A program made the translations under genes and the position numbers. This document shows, piece after piece, positions 25,787 through 36,893 of a DNA stretch of 64,000 bases. This stretch comes from Nymphaea colorata. Its lineage: Eukaryota > Streptophyta > Magnoliopsida > Nymphaeales > Nymphaeaceae. The stretch spans positions 34,753,934 through 34,817,933 of the forward strand of contig NC_045138.2 in the NCBI RefSeq assembly GCF_008831285.2. Reading direction: 5' to 3'. The stretch's first letter is position 1, and the number at the start of each line of letters is the position of its first letter. The notes below the pieces were generated by a model. It ran no database searches. It worked only from the letters and a program-made list of their open reading frames with translations, and was not told the origin of the DNA.

Positions 25787-28700
25787 AAGAAAAAATACTT
25801 AGAAAATATATATCAAAATAAAAAAAATATATCAATATAAACAAATAAACAACATAGAAAATATATATCAAGGGATATTGCAGCAGTGTTTTTAAGAAAC
25901 CTATGAAAAACTTTAAACATATGGACAACCGAGCAGCCCCCTAGACAGTCAAATATAAACATTAGTCGAATTTTCATGCAGGAAAACAAAAATAATACTA
26001 AGAACAACAATAAAAAAGAAAAAATAGTTAATGCACAAAGGTCGCTGGAAGTTGCTGGACATCGCCGGAGGTCGCTGGACGTCGCCCACAATTTTGTCAA
26101 GGCTCTGCGTTTTTGAAAGGAAATAAGAAAAAAAAAAAAGAACCTAAGTTTTGGACGAAAATGAACTCGGTCAACATTGACCGAGTCTGTTTTTGGACAG
26201 ATACGGACCTGGGTACGTTTGTACTCGATACCTGTTGACTTGTACCTGAGCCACACCCGACATTGTACCCGTGTTGCAACAGACTCGTACGGGTACTCCA
26301 CCAAAATTAAGGTACCCATGTTACATAGTATGTAGACAAGTGTTGGCTTGTCCATAAATGAGTCAAAAACATGACAGACCTCCCAACAGTGGACATGGTA
26401 AAAACATGAGTGTTCCACCTTCCTTTGCCATGACATGCAAGATTACCCTATAGATAAATAATAACCCTTTCATTTCTGTGTTCTATTCTTGCTCCCATAT
26501 GTATTAGGTGCAACTGCAGCTCTCCTCCTGTGTGTGTTTCCCTCTTCTCCATTGGTATACCTAGTCCTTGTTAGCAGCTTTGTTTGCGAGGAACAGTAGT
26601 TTGAAGAAGCGGCAGTTACCTATGGGTCATAGAAACTTTATCCTTGAGAGGACGGTAAAGATCATTGTTTATCCTCTCCATCCCCCGACCCCCTCCCTGC
26701 GAGTCTGCTGCCACTACCTACCATTAGGTGTGAATCAACAAGAATCCTCTAGATTCGGCTTTCTTTGTGGTCATGATCATCACTCCATGATATCAATCCC
26801 CTTAGCTAGTCATTACCATTCACCATATGAGAATGAGAAGTCATGGAGCATTAAGAACGTTGACCGCTCTTCACATTTATGGGTCAATTCTTGATTAGGG
26901 TTAGCCCACTGAGAGTGCTTGTGTTGTTCTGACCTCCGGCATGGTTTTAGTCATCATCACCTTGCCCTTTGTGATCTTCCACTGAATGCCTAACAATTTA
27001 AAGGTGTGAAAAAAAAAGAGCAACATATCAGGGATTTGGTTGAGATAGTTTTCACCATTGCTTCTGCTTCTAGGATCATTGTTTCTTGGCACCTTTCTTG
27101 ATAAAAAAAAATTGTGGTTACTATATCTAAATATGAATAATGATTTGCAAGAATAACAGCTTATCTTTTTTATATAGCTAAGGTGTAAAGTGAGAGCAGT
27201 AAAGCTTAGTGATACCAGTATTGACAATGTCTCTTTCTCATGAAGTTGAACAAACATGTGGTCATTGTCACATTACATGCAGAAACCATTCTATTTCACA
27301 TTAAACTCATGCATGCTTGGGTTTCAATACAACCAGTTGTAGCCAACCAAACCATGAGCATTTTTGGCACAAGTTTCAAAACTACTACTAATAAGCTCTC
27401 CTGGTTTATGAAAAATCTGTTCTTCATCCATAGTGGCGATGTGGTCAAAATATTAAGAATGCAATGCCCTTACTGTAATTTAACTATCCACTTTCCGTCT
27501 TGTTATCAACCAGAAACAAACACTCAATGAGTATCAGACCTCATACTGACCTCAGACAAACATGGTGGCCATAGACGAATATTCTGCAACAGGAGCCCCT
27601 GTTAGCCCGTCTCAGACCATGTGTAGATGGACCTTCAGCCCAAATGAACAAACATGCCTTCGGAGATCTCCCCTACCTTTTACAGTCTTAATGATAAATA
27701 AAGGTCACAGGAAATTCTACCTAATTTTATCACTTTCCAAGCCCTCCAAGGTCCTTGAACCAAATATATTCTTTAAGGAAGCACCACTTCCAAACCAAGC
27801 CAGCAACTAGATGTGTCTCACTAGTAGGAAGCACAAAAAAAAATTTAAAACAAAAAGCATATATATTTAAGGATATTATCGTTGATGCAAATTTCAGACC
27901 TATTACCTACCAAAAACCGGTGGATTATTAGAAATTTCTCAGCAGTACCCTTGTTTATTTGGCTATCATGTGCCTGGCCATATAGGTAACCTCATTAGAA
28001 GCAACGATTTTGATGCAACTGATTGCAGCCCAGGTGCTATTTGGTGGCACTTCAAGCATCTCCAGATGCATGTGGCAACATAGACTCTCCAGATTTCCAG
28101 CCACATGAACTCAATTTTCCCACAAAGGAAACTTTCAGTCCTGAGTACAATGGGCCCTAATATCCAAACGCAAAATCTGACTAAGGTCTAATCATATGTA
28201 ACGTATTAGCTGCTTCCAATAGTATTTTAGGAGTTTCTGTAATCCAGGTACAAACCTGACTTGGTTTTGATTTAACTTTTTACTCTCCATTGTCAATTTC
28301 ATAATGACCATAATAATGTCATCAAGATATTGAGTGGAGGTAGAGAGCTGAATAGAATCAAGGACAACATTATTGGATGGAAAAGTACTGTGGCTTTCAT
28401 CAAGTCCCAAACCTGGACAGCTAACAACATCAAGACCTATAACAAGACACAAGGAATCTTTCCACCTCAACCATTCAATCCTCTAGTATATCATTTCTAT
28501 AATAATAGAAAAATCAAGCAACAAACAAGATATGTTAGGAAGAAGTGGAATTATTGATTACTTGTATGAACCTGGACTGCTAACAACATCAAGACCTATA
28601 ACAATGCACAAGGAATCTTTCAACCTCAACCATTCAATCCTTCTAGTATATCATTTCTATAATAATAGAAAAATCAAGCAACAAACAAGATATGTTAGGA

Positions 28701-29689
28701 AGAAGTGGAATTATTGATTACTTGTATGAAGCTATTTCAGCATTTGAGCTCTCTAGTTGTTTTTCCAGCTTTAGTTCATTTGATCGCAATCTGAGTGCCT
28801 GTTCAAAAAGGTTGTAGGAAAAAATTAAGAACGAACTGAAACTAAGAAAAGGAGAATACTCTAGATAACCTTTTGATATACCCATGCAGAAAACAAGAAA
28901 ATACTAGTATGGCAAGATTGACCAGGCCAGGCTTTCTGCAATGATTTGCAAATTTTTTTTAACTCCAATTTGGCTTTTTGACAAAGCTGAGGTTTTTTTT
29001 GTGGTTTTACATAGAAAATAATGGACTCAAACAATAAGAGAATGTGCATATGCATGAGGGATATATTCTGAAAAACACAACCCACATGGTAGGAAGCATA
29101 TACATCACATGATTTAGGCATAAAATGCATCATCTGAGTGGTTAAGAAAGATCAAATGTGGAAAAAAGACCATCTGAGAAGCAAGCAAGCAAGCATACAG
29201 AGTAGAGACACAAGCACAAACTGGCAACATGGTGGGAAGAAATTCCCCACGTTGGAGGAGTATGGACAGAGGGCCATCAGAATAACATGAAGCATGCTCC
29301 TAAAACATTATGCATCCAGCATGTCTTCCATGTCCTAATAGTAATAGCACTATAGTAGCAATATTCGATGAATCAATTAATTACGTCTCATGCACCAAAC
29401 TCCTGTTGTCCATATCCTAAGGTTGTGTTTGAAACCACATACATTTTGTCTGCACAGCCATTCAGCTACAGAAAATAATTTTTGGGATGCACACATCCCT
29501 TTCTTCAAAAAACAAGGGGGAGAAATGTCAGGAGTCGGGGGTCTAACTTCCTCACCCAAATTTAAGGATATGGCAGCTTTAACCTAACAACCTCCCTTTC
29601 CATTGTGTGGCTTATGTGCAAAGCCCCATTCCCCATCATCTGCCCCTCACTATGAGCATGCATGAAGAGCCCTCCAATGACCTCAGGTT

Positions 29690-29724
<35 letters not shown>

Positions 29725-29904
29725 CATAAGTGCACAGGTTCTCTATATCCCTGTTGGTTGATTCACAAATTCAATCAACCTAAGGGCATTCACTTGTTTC
29801 TGAGGACCTTTGTGACACAGCTAGCAGTGGAGAAGTAACGAATAACAAGGAGATTCCCGCATAACACATTGCACAGCAAAGTCAGGGACTTCTCCAGTAG
29901 GTGG

Positions 29905-29984
<80 letters not shown>

Positions 29985-32900
29985 TGTTTGAGATGGAGAA
30001 GGGCGTTGTGCCTCTTTTCCGCTCCCCCACAAGTGCACACATGCTGGTCTCTCCTTTTACTCTAGGTTTTTTCAGGGCTTTCTTCTTCTTATGTTTGTGC
30101 TCCTCTACTTCTTTAGGTCTTCCCAGTTTCATTTCCTTAGACTGTCTGCAGAAACACCCTTTACCCCTCATTTTGTTTTTCTCCCCTACTATGTTCATTT
30201 CCACTATTTCATTTATTGCTCTAGTACGTGCTAGTTTTTAGTTTTTACCAGTTCTCAAAAGTCAAAAGCCAATACCCTTGGCATCTAGGTAATGTACACT
30301 TCTTGGACTAGGACACATTTGTGCAGCTTTGCAATATTTCCAAGATAACCTCAGGAAAGCCTTGACAACACAGTTCTTAATTTTCCGGGAATGGTAACTG
30401 AACTTGGATCTTTGTTTCTACTGTCTCCTTTTTTTATTTTTATGCATGTATAAACCTTGAGCTCAATTTAAACTAGATGAATACTGTGACATGGCTAAAA
30501 TACACTTGATCAACACAGACTTGAGTTCAGCATAAACCTGATGATGAATATAGATCATATCAGTTGGTGAATGCTGCGTCTGTTGATGTTAATCCTTTTG
30601 AATATTGTGAATAGTCAGAATAACTACAGACAGGGCCAAATCATTATGTTATGAATGATTATAAGAGCTTGTAAACTACCCTGCTATTTTTCTTGAGAAA
30701 CTGAAAACCCTATACAAAGAGTTGCAATGAAGTTCAGACCATTTGGCTCATAGAATGCTTGCTAATGAAATTTGAACAGATATTGTGCTTGACGCACATT
30801 GAAGCTGACAGGTTCTCCAACTTCTAAGAGAAAAATTTAAGATTCCTTTTTTTTATCAGCTAGAGTTTATCAATACTCAAATGGAATTCATGATGACACA
30901 TGTTCAATTCTATGTACACGTTATATGTTCAGTAGGCACTTATGTTCCAGTCAGATATAATTTGTTCTCAGGTTGTATGAGGGCAGGTTATAATGCATAT
31001 TCAGATTCGCTTGTATATTCATATATATAAGGGCTATACAGAAGGAATATATAAGTTATATGCTTAGCATATATATTATGTTAAGGTTTTATTGTTTCTG
31101 TTTTATGTCAGAGTGGTGTTTACATTCCATTCTGGTTCATGTTAATGTCAACATAAAGAAAGAGAGAGAGAGAGTCGATACCATATGGAGATCTCACAGC
31201 TGTCATCAAACCAATGGTCAAATTAAAGCTAGAATTTTTTATATCTATCTCATCAAATACCCAAAAAGAAAATGAAGGACACCTTATCTGTACCAGTTGG
31301 ACACAATAATTTAGCCATAGTGATGAGTTCTTCTAGATAATCGCACCATGGCCTTGTTATTCTAGAAAAATTATTCACAGATAATTCGTTAAAACCCTCA
31401 CACACAACCTAAGGTGGAGGATTGAGTCCCTTATGGATAGCAAGTATGCCTTAACTCAAGAAGAGCAATTCATAAAATGTCTGAAGCTTTTCTAGCCTTC
31501 CTCTCAGGAATAGCCTGGTCGGCTTTTAAGCAACATTTCCCTTCCATGCCAAGACTCAGTGAAATATTTAGTAACCAGAGAATGCTAGATAGAGATTAAA
31601 AAATAAAGACAACAACTACCTACTTTTTCTTCTAACCCAATAACCTCAGATGCTAAAAGTTTTGCTCGTTCATCAGCTGCACTGCATTCAAGTTGTGCAT
31701 TGGTGTACTCAATTCTCATTTCTTCAAGAGCTGACTGCCATTCAAGAAAAAGAAAAGTCACTGTAGCATCACGTGGATGGAGAAGCAGCCATGGAACCAA
31801 TTTGTGCAAATTCCACCAAAATGTAGAAAACAGAAAGCACATTAAGAGAAGGTCCTCGACCATGTGCAATAAACAAAATGCCTTTCAGGTCTTCAAGACC
31901 AAGCAAATTGTGAGGCATATACTAATGAGCTTTACACACTAGATGACTCTCAAGCCCTCATATTATTCTATGTCCAGAAAGCTGCAATCTCATGAGGCTC
32001 AACTCAGCTATAGCAGATAATATGCAAGGTCACTTATAATTGACCAGGTGAAACCTTGGAATAGAGAAAATTCCAGACTATGATCAATTTAGGACAGCTC
32101 AAACAACTTCCAGAAAGCATGGGATGAAAGATAAACCATAAGGCAGAATATCTTCACTTGATATAGTAATAGACAACCATATAAGTCTGCTAGAAGGATT
32201 TGGTGCAATCAACAGACAATGAGAAACAAACAATGTATCTAAAAATCCAAACTTCTCAGATACATTCAAGTACTACATAAATCAAAGGAAAAATATACTA
32301 ACCACCTGGGTCCTTATTTCTTCTTGCAACTTCTCTAAATCAGATTTCAATTGACTGACAACTTCACCCTGCAACATAACCAAAGTCTATAAGCAGAATA
32401 AAATTGTCATGAGTGGCAGTAGTTATATTCTAACAACTTTTCTGCTACATTCTACCCCCACATAAAGAAATGTTCATAGGTACTACAATGAAAAGAAAGA
32501 ATAATAGACATAGCACTAGACAGACAATCTTTTCTTTTATGAGTAAAATAACGGTCATATGCACTTAACCTGAGCTTATGGTCACACATAAGTACCTGCT
32601 GGTTGAAGCTATCCGTGAGAGATGAATTCTCTGCAGCTAAAGACTCAGCCAATGTTCTTGAGGCATCTAAAGCCCGCTGGAGAGAGAACTTTTCTTGGGT
32701 CAAGTCCTCAATATGCTGCAAAAGAGGGAGAGAACTGAGACGTTTATGCAAATAAGAACAGTATATCAAAATGAATTCAAAAATTTGACTTGTGCACTAC
32801 AACCACATTAAGTTTAATTTACAGTAAATACAAAAAAAGGCAAAAAAAAAAGGTGATTAAAGATCAGGCAATTTTGGTTGGTGATAAAACTGATTAGAAG

Positions 32901-35421
32901 TACTGGAATTTGGATGCATTCTGGCTCACTTTCCCCCAAGCTGAAAAGCTTTAGATGTACAAGACAGGCATCAACTCATGGAATTCAGCATCCACCAAAT
33001 TTAAAAACCAAAAAAAGGGGGACATAATCACCCGAAGTTGTTGAACTTGAACCATGTAGAACCATATATTCAAGCACGGACTGGATCAATGGCCAAATAT
33101 TCCAACCTTGAAATCAGTCATTCCATCACCGGAGGAGGTTCAATCACATAGAATCAATTATGCAAGGATAAAATGGATGCTACAACCAAGTTTTGCAACC
33201 TAAAAGAGAACTCAATAACCAGAGAAAGTTGAATCGCATGGTATGCAAGGATAAGCTCAGTCACAGACCAAACATAACTCAGACTAGGTGGAGCTGTAAC
33301 AATGTAATCTATGAACTGGCAAATGAAGAGCATGCAGTCAGCGGCTTCAAACAGACTGCTAACTAAAACAACTCATACTTACACCAGGCTCTTCGCGAAA
33401 AGCTTCTGGAAACACTAGAGAAAACTACTTGAAAAAAGAAATATAAATTCAAGGAGGTCCACAAAAATAACTGGAAAAGAAATACCTTTAGTGTGAAAGA
33501 TATCAGAAGCAGAAGATAGATTGCCCGAGAAGTAGATAAGAACAATCGTACCTGTTCTAAAGCTGAGAAATCATCATTCAGCGCATATGAACTCTCTAGC
33601 CCTCTTTGTATTCCCCCATGCTTTGGAGATGTTTTACCATCAGTTACATCATATGAGAGATGCCTGACATCGCGGTCCCATGACTTTTTCTGATATGAGT
33701 CATCCCTGTTCACAAGAGGCTTGACTGTTGCAGGATATGGGGAAGATGACTGGACTGCTACAGCATCATTGTTTGAGATTTTGGGAGACCGTAAAGGATC
33801 TCTGTTTTCCAATTCAGGAAGTGAAGCAGGGGAGCTAGAAGGTACTTTTTGTACAAGAATAGAATCAAGAAAAGATGGACGAGATCTGTAATTGGATTCC
33901 AAAGTAATTGTGTCTGAAGTTGTATAGTTAGAAGTAGTTTCATGTTTCAAGGATGAGATTGTAGAGGGAAGCACTGATTTCTGCTTTAATCCGTGATCTA
34001 TATGAGAATCACCAGCATTGAAGATTCGATGACCTATAACTCCAGCACCAGTAAAGTTGGTAGTGGACACCTCATTAATAGCATGCCTAGGATGGTCAGA
34101 TGACTCCGGAAAACTGGAATAGAAGTGAACGTCATCTGTTCAATGTAGAGATGCAAATCCAAGAAAGGTGAGTTTACTTCAATAAATGTCAAACAAAATA
34201 ATGACTAAGAATGGTGATTTATACCATATGACTTAGATGCAGAGTAGCCAGCAGCACAGCCCAAAGCATTGCCAAGTCCACGTGGAAAAAAATTTGATGA
34301 CATGTCAACTGAGTGTGAGTGTCTTCTGTCTAACCTTCCTTTATCTTCTAAGGAGTTGTTGACGCATCCAACATCATTTTCTACCAAATGGGCATTTTTG
34401 ATATAATCGAAATGATCAAGGTCAGTTCTGCCAGGGTCAGCAAAGACAGACCTCTCTGTGACTATCCTGGCAAAAGAACCTTCTTCGGTTACAACGTAAG
34501 GCTTGAATTCATGGCTCTCGCTTAATAGGATGTCATCGACACCACCACGGCCACCATAGGACTCAGAATCGCTGATCGCCTTGGACTCAGAAGCTTGCTC
34601 ATGTTCTTTCGTCCGAATGCTTTCAGGAACCGGAAGTGAAAGATCATGCCTGCCATTAGGAAGAAGTACTGTGGTGCCATCTGCAGACGGAATTGCATTG
34701 CGGCTGCTGCTCAAGACTTCATCGATTGCATTCACTGGAGGAGGTACCTTAGATGGCTGGTTTTCTACGGCCAACTGAGCTGTCACACCGTTGGCAACAT
34801 CAGCCAAAGGAAAGTGGCCAGGAGACGGCACCCTTTTAGCCCGACCTTCCGCCTTTTTCTTGCGGAATTCCTCTAGCTGGCAACATAATATTGTATCGGT
34901 GTCAAGGGAAAGCATTTTACCCAATACCGCATGCATGAAACATGGTCAAGAGCCTGATTTTTTTTTCCATTTTGTATAATTTGACCAGAAAATTACATCA
35001 AATCAAAATGCACAAACCATGAATTGTCATATACGAAGCAGCATCCATGAAAACGATACACCAAGAGAATGTGCTTGAATCGAGCACCGGTTTGGGATCC
35101 TCGTATCCGATAAAGATTAAACTTTAAAGCAATGAACATCGATCTTCGTAAATCGAAAAGTCAAGAAAATTCAACATTCCATGTCCAATGGAATAAATGA
35201 CGGAATCTACGATCCCAAATATCTAAAAGGAAAACGAAAAAAAAAAACAACAACAACAACAAAGACGCAAATGATTGGAAATTCAAGAGCCAAAAGGCTA
35301 CACAATGGAGTACAGAATCCAGATGAAATCGACGACGTACCCGCCGTTTCCCAGCCTCGAGATGGCCTTGCTTTTTGCGAGCAGAAGAAGACGAAGATGA
35401 AGCGTCCTGCGCCGACGCCAT
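18625..35421 (-). CDS. BLI: BLISTER-like coiled-coil protein
   Basis: Thirteen exons on the minus strand: 35341-35421, 34225-34876, 33552-34135, 32596-32715, 32306-32368, 31624-31734, 28722-28798, 25106-25173, 22520-22633, 22208-22431, 21943-22011, 21008-21163, 18625-18705. All are bounded by GT-AG and phases close to exactly 2400 nt, 799 residues plus TGA. The N terminus (HLEAGKRRLEEFRKKKAEGR), the central coiled coil (HIEDLTQEKFSLQRALDASR, then AQLECSAADERAKLLASEV and ALRLRSNELKLE; residues about 436-600), a second coil (DLNKELSQKLEAQTQRLELL) and the tail VERVLGWIMKLFPGG...SKLL match Arabidopsis BLISTER (At3g23980) as I remember it. BLI interacts with the Polycomb methyltransferase CURLY LEAF and affects development, cold and ER-stress responses. 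Residues 28-439 are low-complexity, Ser-rich and poorly conserved. Introns 6, 7, 8 and 12 exceed 2 kb and are repeat-laden. Exon 3 start is the least certain junction. Confidence 0.93.
19905..19924. repeat. (AG)n microsatellite beside the hairpin array
   Basis: About ten AG units follow a short tatata tract just before the hairpin elements in BLI intron 12. Confidence 0.85.
19940..20520. mobile_element. Array of related hairpin units in BLI intron 12
   Basis: Unit 1 has arms at about 20034-20083 and 20101-20150 (ctacaaaggtagccgactga against tcaggcaggctaccactat). Unit 2 has arms near 20228-20288 and 20292-20355 with the same core (aaaggtagccaact against ctggctacccctgtt). A third, partial left arm starts near 20444. 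The block ttgcaaaaggtgcattgg recurs at about 19944 and 20368. No coding capacity. This fits a nested or tandemly amplified MITE. Transcribed within BLI pre-mRNA, each unit could fold into a long stem. Confidence 0.6.
23401..23733. mobile_element. Short element with tatgtcaca ends, BLI intron 8
   Basis: The left end tatgtcacacggac (23401-23414) matches in inverted orientation ctatgtgacat near 23722-23732. The inside contains gatgcgatgcgggtgtgg, a TA run (about 23590-23611) and gtgcggcaccgg. Same family style as the elements at 11.4 and 25.7 kb. No transposase frame. Confidence 0.45.
23920..24690. repeat. Repeat-derived DNA with (AT)n tract, BLI intron 8
   Basis: Begins with cataggtgcggaatgtgcgt, includes an AT run of about 48 bases at 24031-24078, and has repeated tatac/atata motifs and a sequence rich in aaatcg/atatcgcgat. 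It appears related to the other gggtgc-bearing elements but I could not define its right end. Confidence 0.35.
25683..26329. mobile_element. Non-autonomous DNA transposon-like element, BLI intron 7
   Basis: Terminal inverted repeats actatgttacataggtac (25683-25700) and gtacccatgttacatagt (26312-26329) pair at 16 of 18 positions. Flanks tgtgtaga and tatgtaga look like an 8-9 bp target duplication, which would suit a hAT- or Mutator-type insertion. Inside are a TA run (25757-25784), a gtcgctgga minisatellite (26039-26085) and gggtac motifs. It encodes no transposase. Confidence 0.6.
28412..28730. repeat. 159/160-bp tandem duplication covering a BLI splice donor
   Basis: Copies 28412-28570 and 28571-28730 differ at about six positions and by one inserted T. 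The right copy contains the last nine bases of BLI exon 7 and its GTAATC donor (minus strand). The left copy repeats the same exon end and donor 160 bases further into the intron. Confidence 0.9.
29690..29722. repeat. (TC)n microsatellite in BLI intron 6
   Basis: About 14 TC units between two unrelated AT-rich flanks. Confidence 0.9.
29908..29984. repeat. Compound (TC)n(CA)n microsatellite in BLI intron 6
   Basis: About 29 TC units are followed directly by nine CA units. Simple sequence, probably polymorphic in length. Confidence 0.92.
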
Positions 35422-35789
35422 CCGCAAACCCTCAATTCCCGCGGGACACGGTTCAAAATCACCCTAGATCCGCGACTACCGCCTCGATCTCTGCCGGGAC
35501 CGCCTCTCCCATTTAAGGAGCGGCGCCTGGATCCCCCGGATCAAGGGCGGCGAGTGCCGGAAAAGAAAAACACGATATGCAGTTTTCCGCTACGGCAATG
35601 AAGGAGACCTCTGTCTCTCCCTCTCGTTTTTGGTCGCGTTCTCGGGAAAAACGGCCGGAGGACAAGGACCCAGCAAGAATCGATCCGGAAAACCACCTCC
35701 CGGTGCGCAAAGTGGTCAGCGGGAAAATAAAATAGAATAACAAAAATCCTATTGGGCGTTCTCTTCCACCATATATTATAAGCAAACTT

Positions 35790-36180
35790 GCGTTTTGATG
35801 ATCTTTAATTTTGATTTTAAAATTAAAATTTTAGAAACAAAATTTTACTTTGGAATTGAATTTAAAATTCAAGTTTTAATTTTTTTTTTATGTTTGATAG
35901 TTCAAAATTTTGATTTAAAAATTAAAAATGACGTGTTTGATAAGACATTATTACAATTTTAAATTTTATAAATTAAAACCATCATAACATGTGTTCTAAA
36001 CATAAATGAACAAATTTTAAAATTTTAGAATCATTTTCACTCTTTAGAATATAATCATGATTCTGTGATTCATTTAGTTTAATAATGCAATTCTCGTTTT
36101 TTATAAAATGAGAATTTTAATTTTAATTTTTAATTTTTCACAATTCCACCTCATCAAACACGTAAACCCTAATGTTTGGG
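35790..36180. mobile_element. AT-rich MITE-like element
   Basis: The left end cttgcgttttgatga and right end cctcatcaaacacg are roughly inverted copies, enclosing alternating aaaattttgattttaaaatt motifs able to pair with each other. No coding potential. Target duplication not clear. Confidence 0.4.
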
Positions 36181-36665
36181 GAAATAATAAACTGAAATTT
36201 GTAAAATGAAAACACCAAAGCAATTAATTTAAAATATTAATTTTTGATAAAATTATGGAAATCACATATCAAATCATGGAAAACTGACTCTCGGATAGCA
36301 AGAGTTCAAGCTGAACCCAGACAAAAAAAAAAACTAATAAATCAATTTGCTCCAACCAAATAAATTAACCATATGTAGCATTTTGTGCATGTTTGAGACG
36401 AAGCCCCATGTTTGCTCCTTGATGGCATTAACAGTGCACTCCAGCATTCAAATTTTGTTTTGGTAGGACATAATGTCAATGTGAAATATAATGGAGTAGT
36501 CTTTTCAAATAGTTCACAGTGTTAAGCCCTTATGGCATTATCTTACAACATGCACTTATGGCATTATCTTACAACATGCATGAGTGAAAAAAAATTGGGG
36601 TAAATTTGGATATACCAACAAAACAATGTTTACACGCTTCTCCAAAAATGGTTTTTGAAGGTCTG

Positions 36666-36893
36666 AGGTATGTTTGGATGACACCCTCATAAAAAGCTGT
36701 TTTGAAAAAGTTGGTTTTATTAAAAAATACTTTTTAATATTTTTTTAATTAGTTTGTGCCTTTGGATGACACATCTAAAACTTTTTTTTTTTGTGAATAA
36801 CCAGGTCATTTAATCCATTTTGGAAACCAGGTTTCCACAAAAATTGATATTTGAGAAAATGGTTTTGATGTCATACAAACGGTCCAAAAAGCA
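36666..36893. mobile_element. MITE-like element with tgtttggatgacac ends
   Basis: Left end ggtatgtttggatgacacc and right end gatgtcatacaaacggtcc are imperfect inverted repeats. An internal copy of tttggatgacac lies at about 36761. The interior is A/T-rich with aaaaagctgttttg and aaaagcagttttgc arms. No reading frame. Confidence 0.5.

Noticed and set aside
29821-30204. Minus-strand frame with a long alternating Arg-Glu run
   Set aside because: Translation of the TC microsatellite inside BLI intron 6.
33363-33420. Possible extra BLISTER exon reading AFREEPG near 33370
   Set aside because: Exon 3 (ending ALEQ) joins exon 4 (starting HIEDL) in phase and matches the known BLI order without it.
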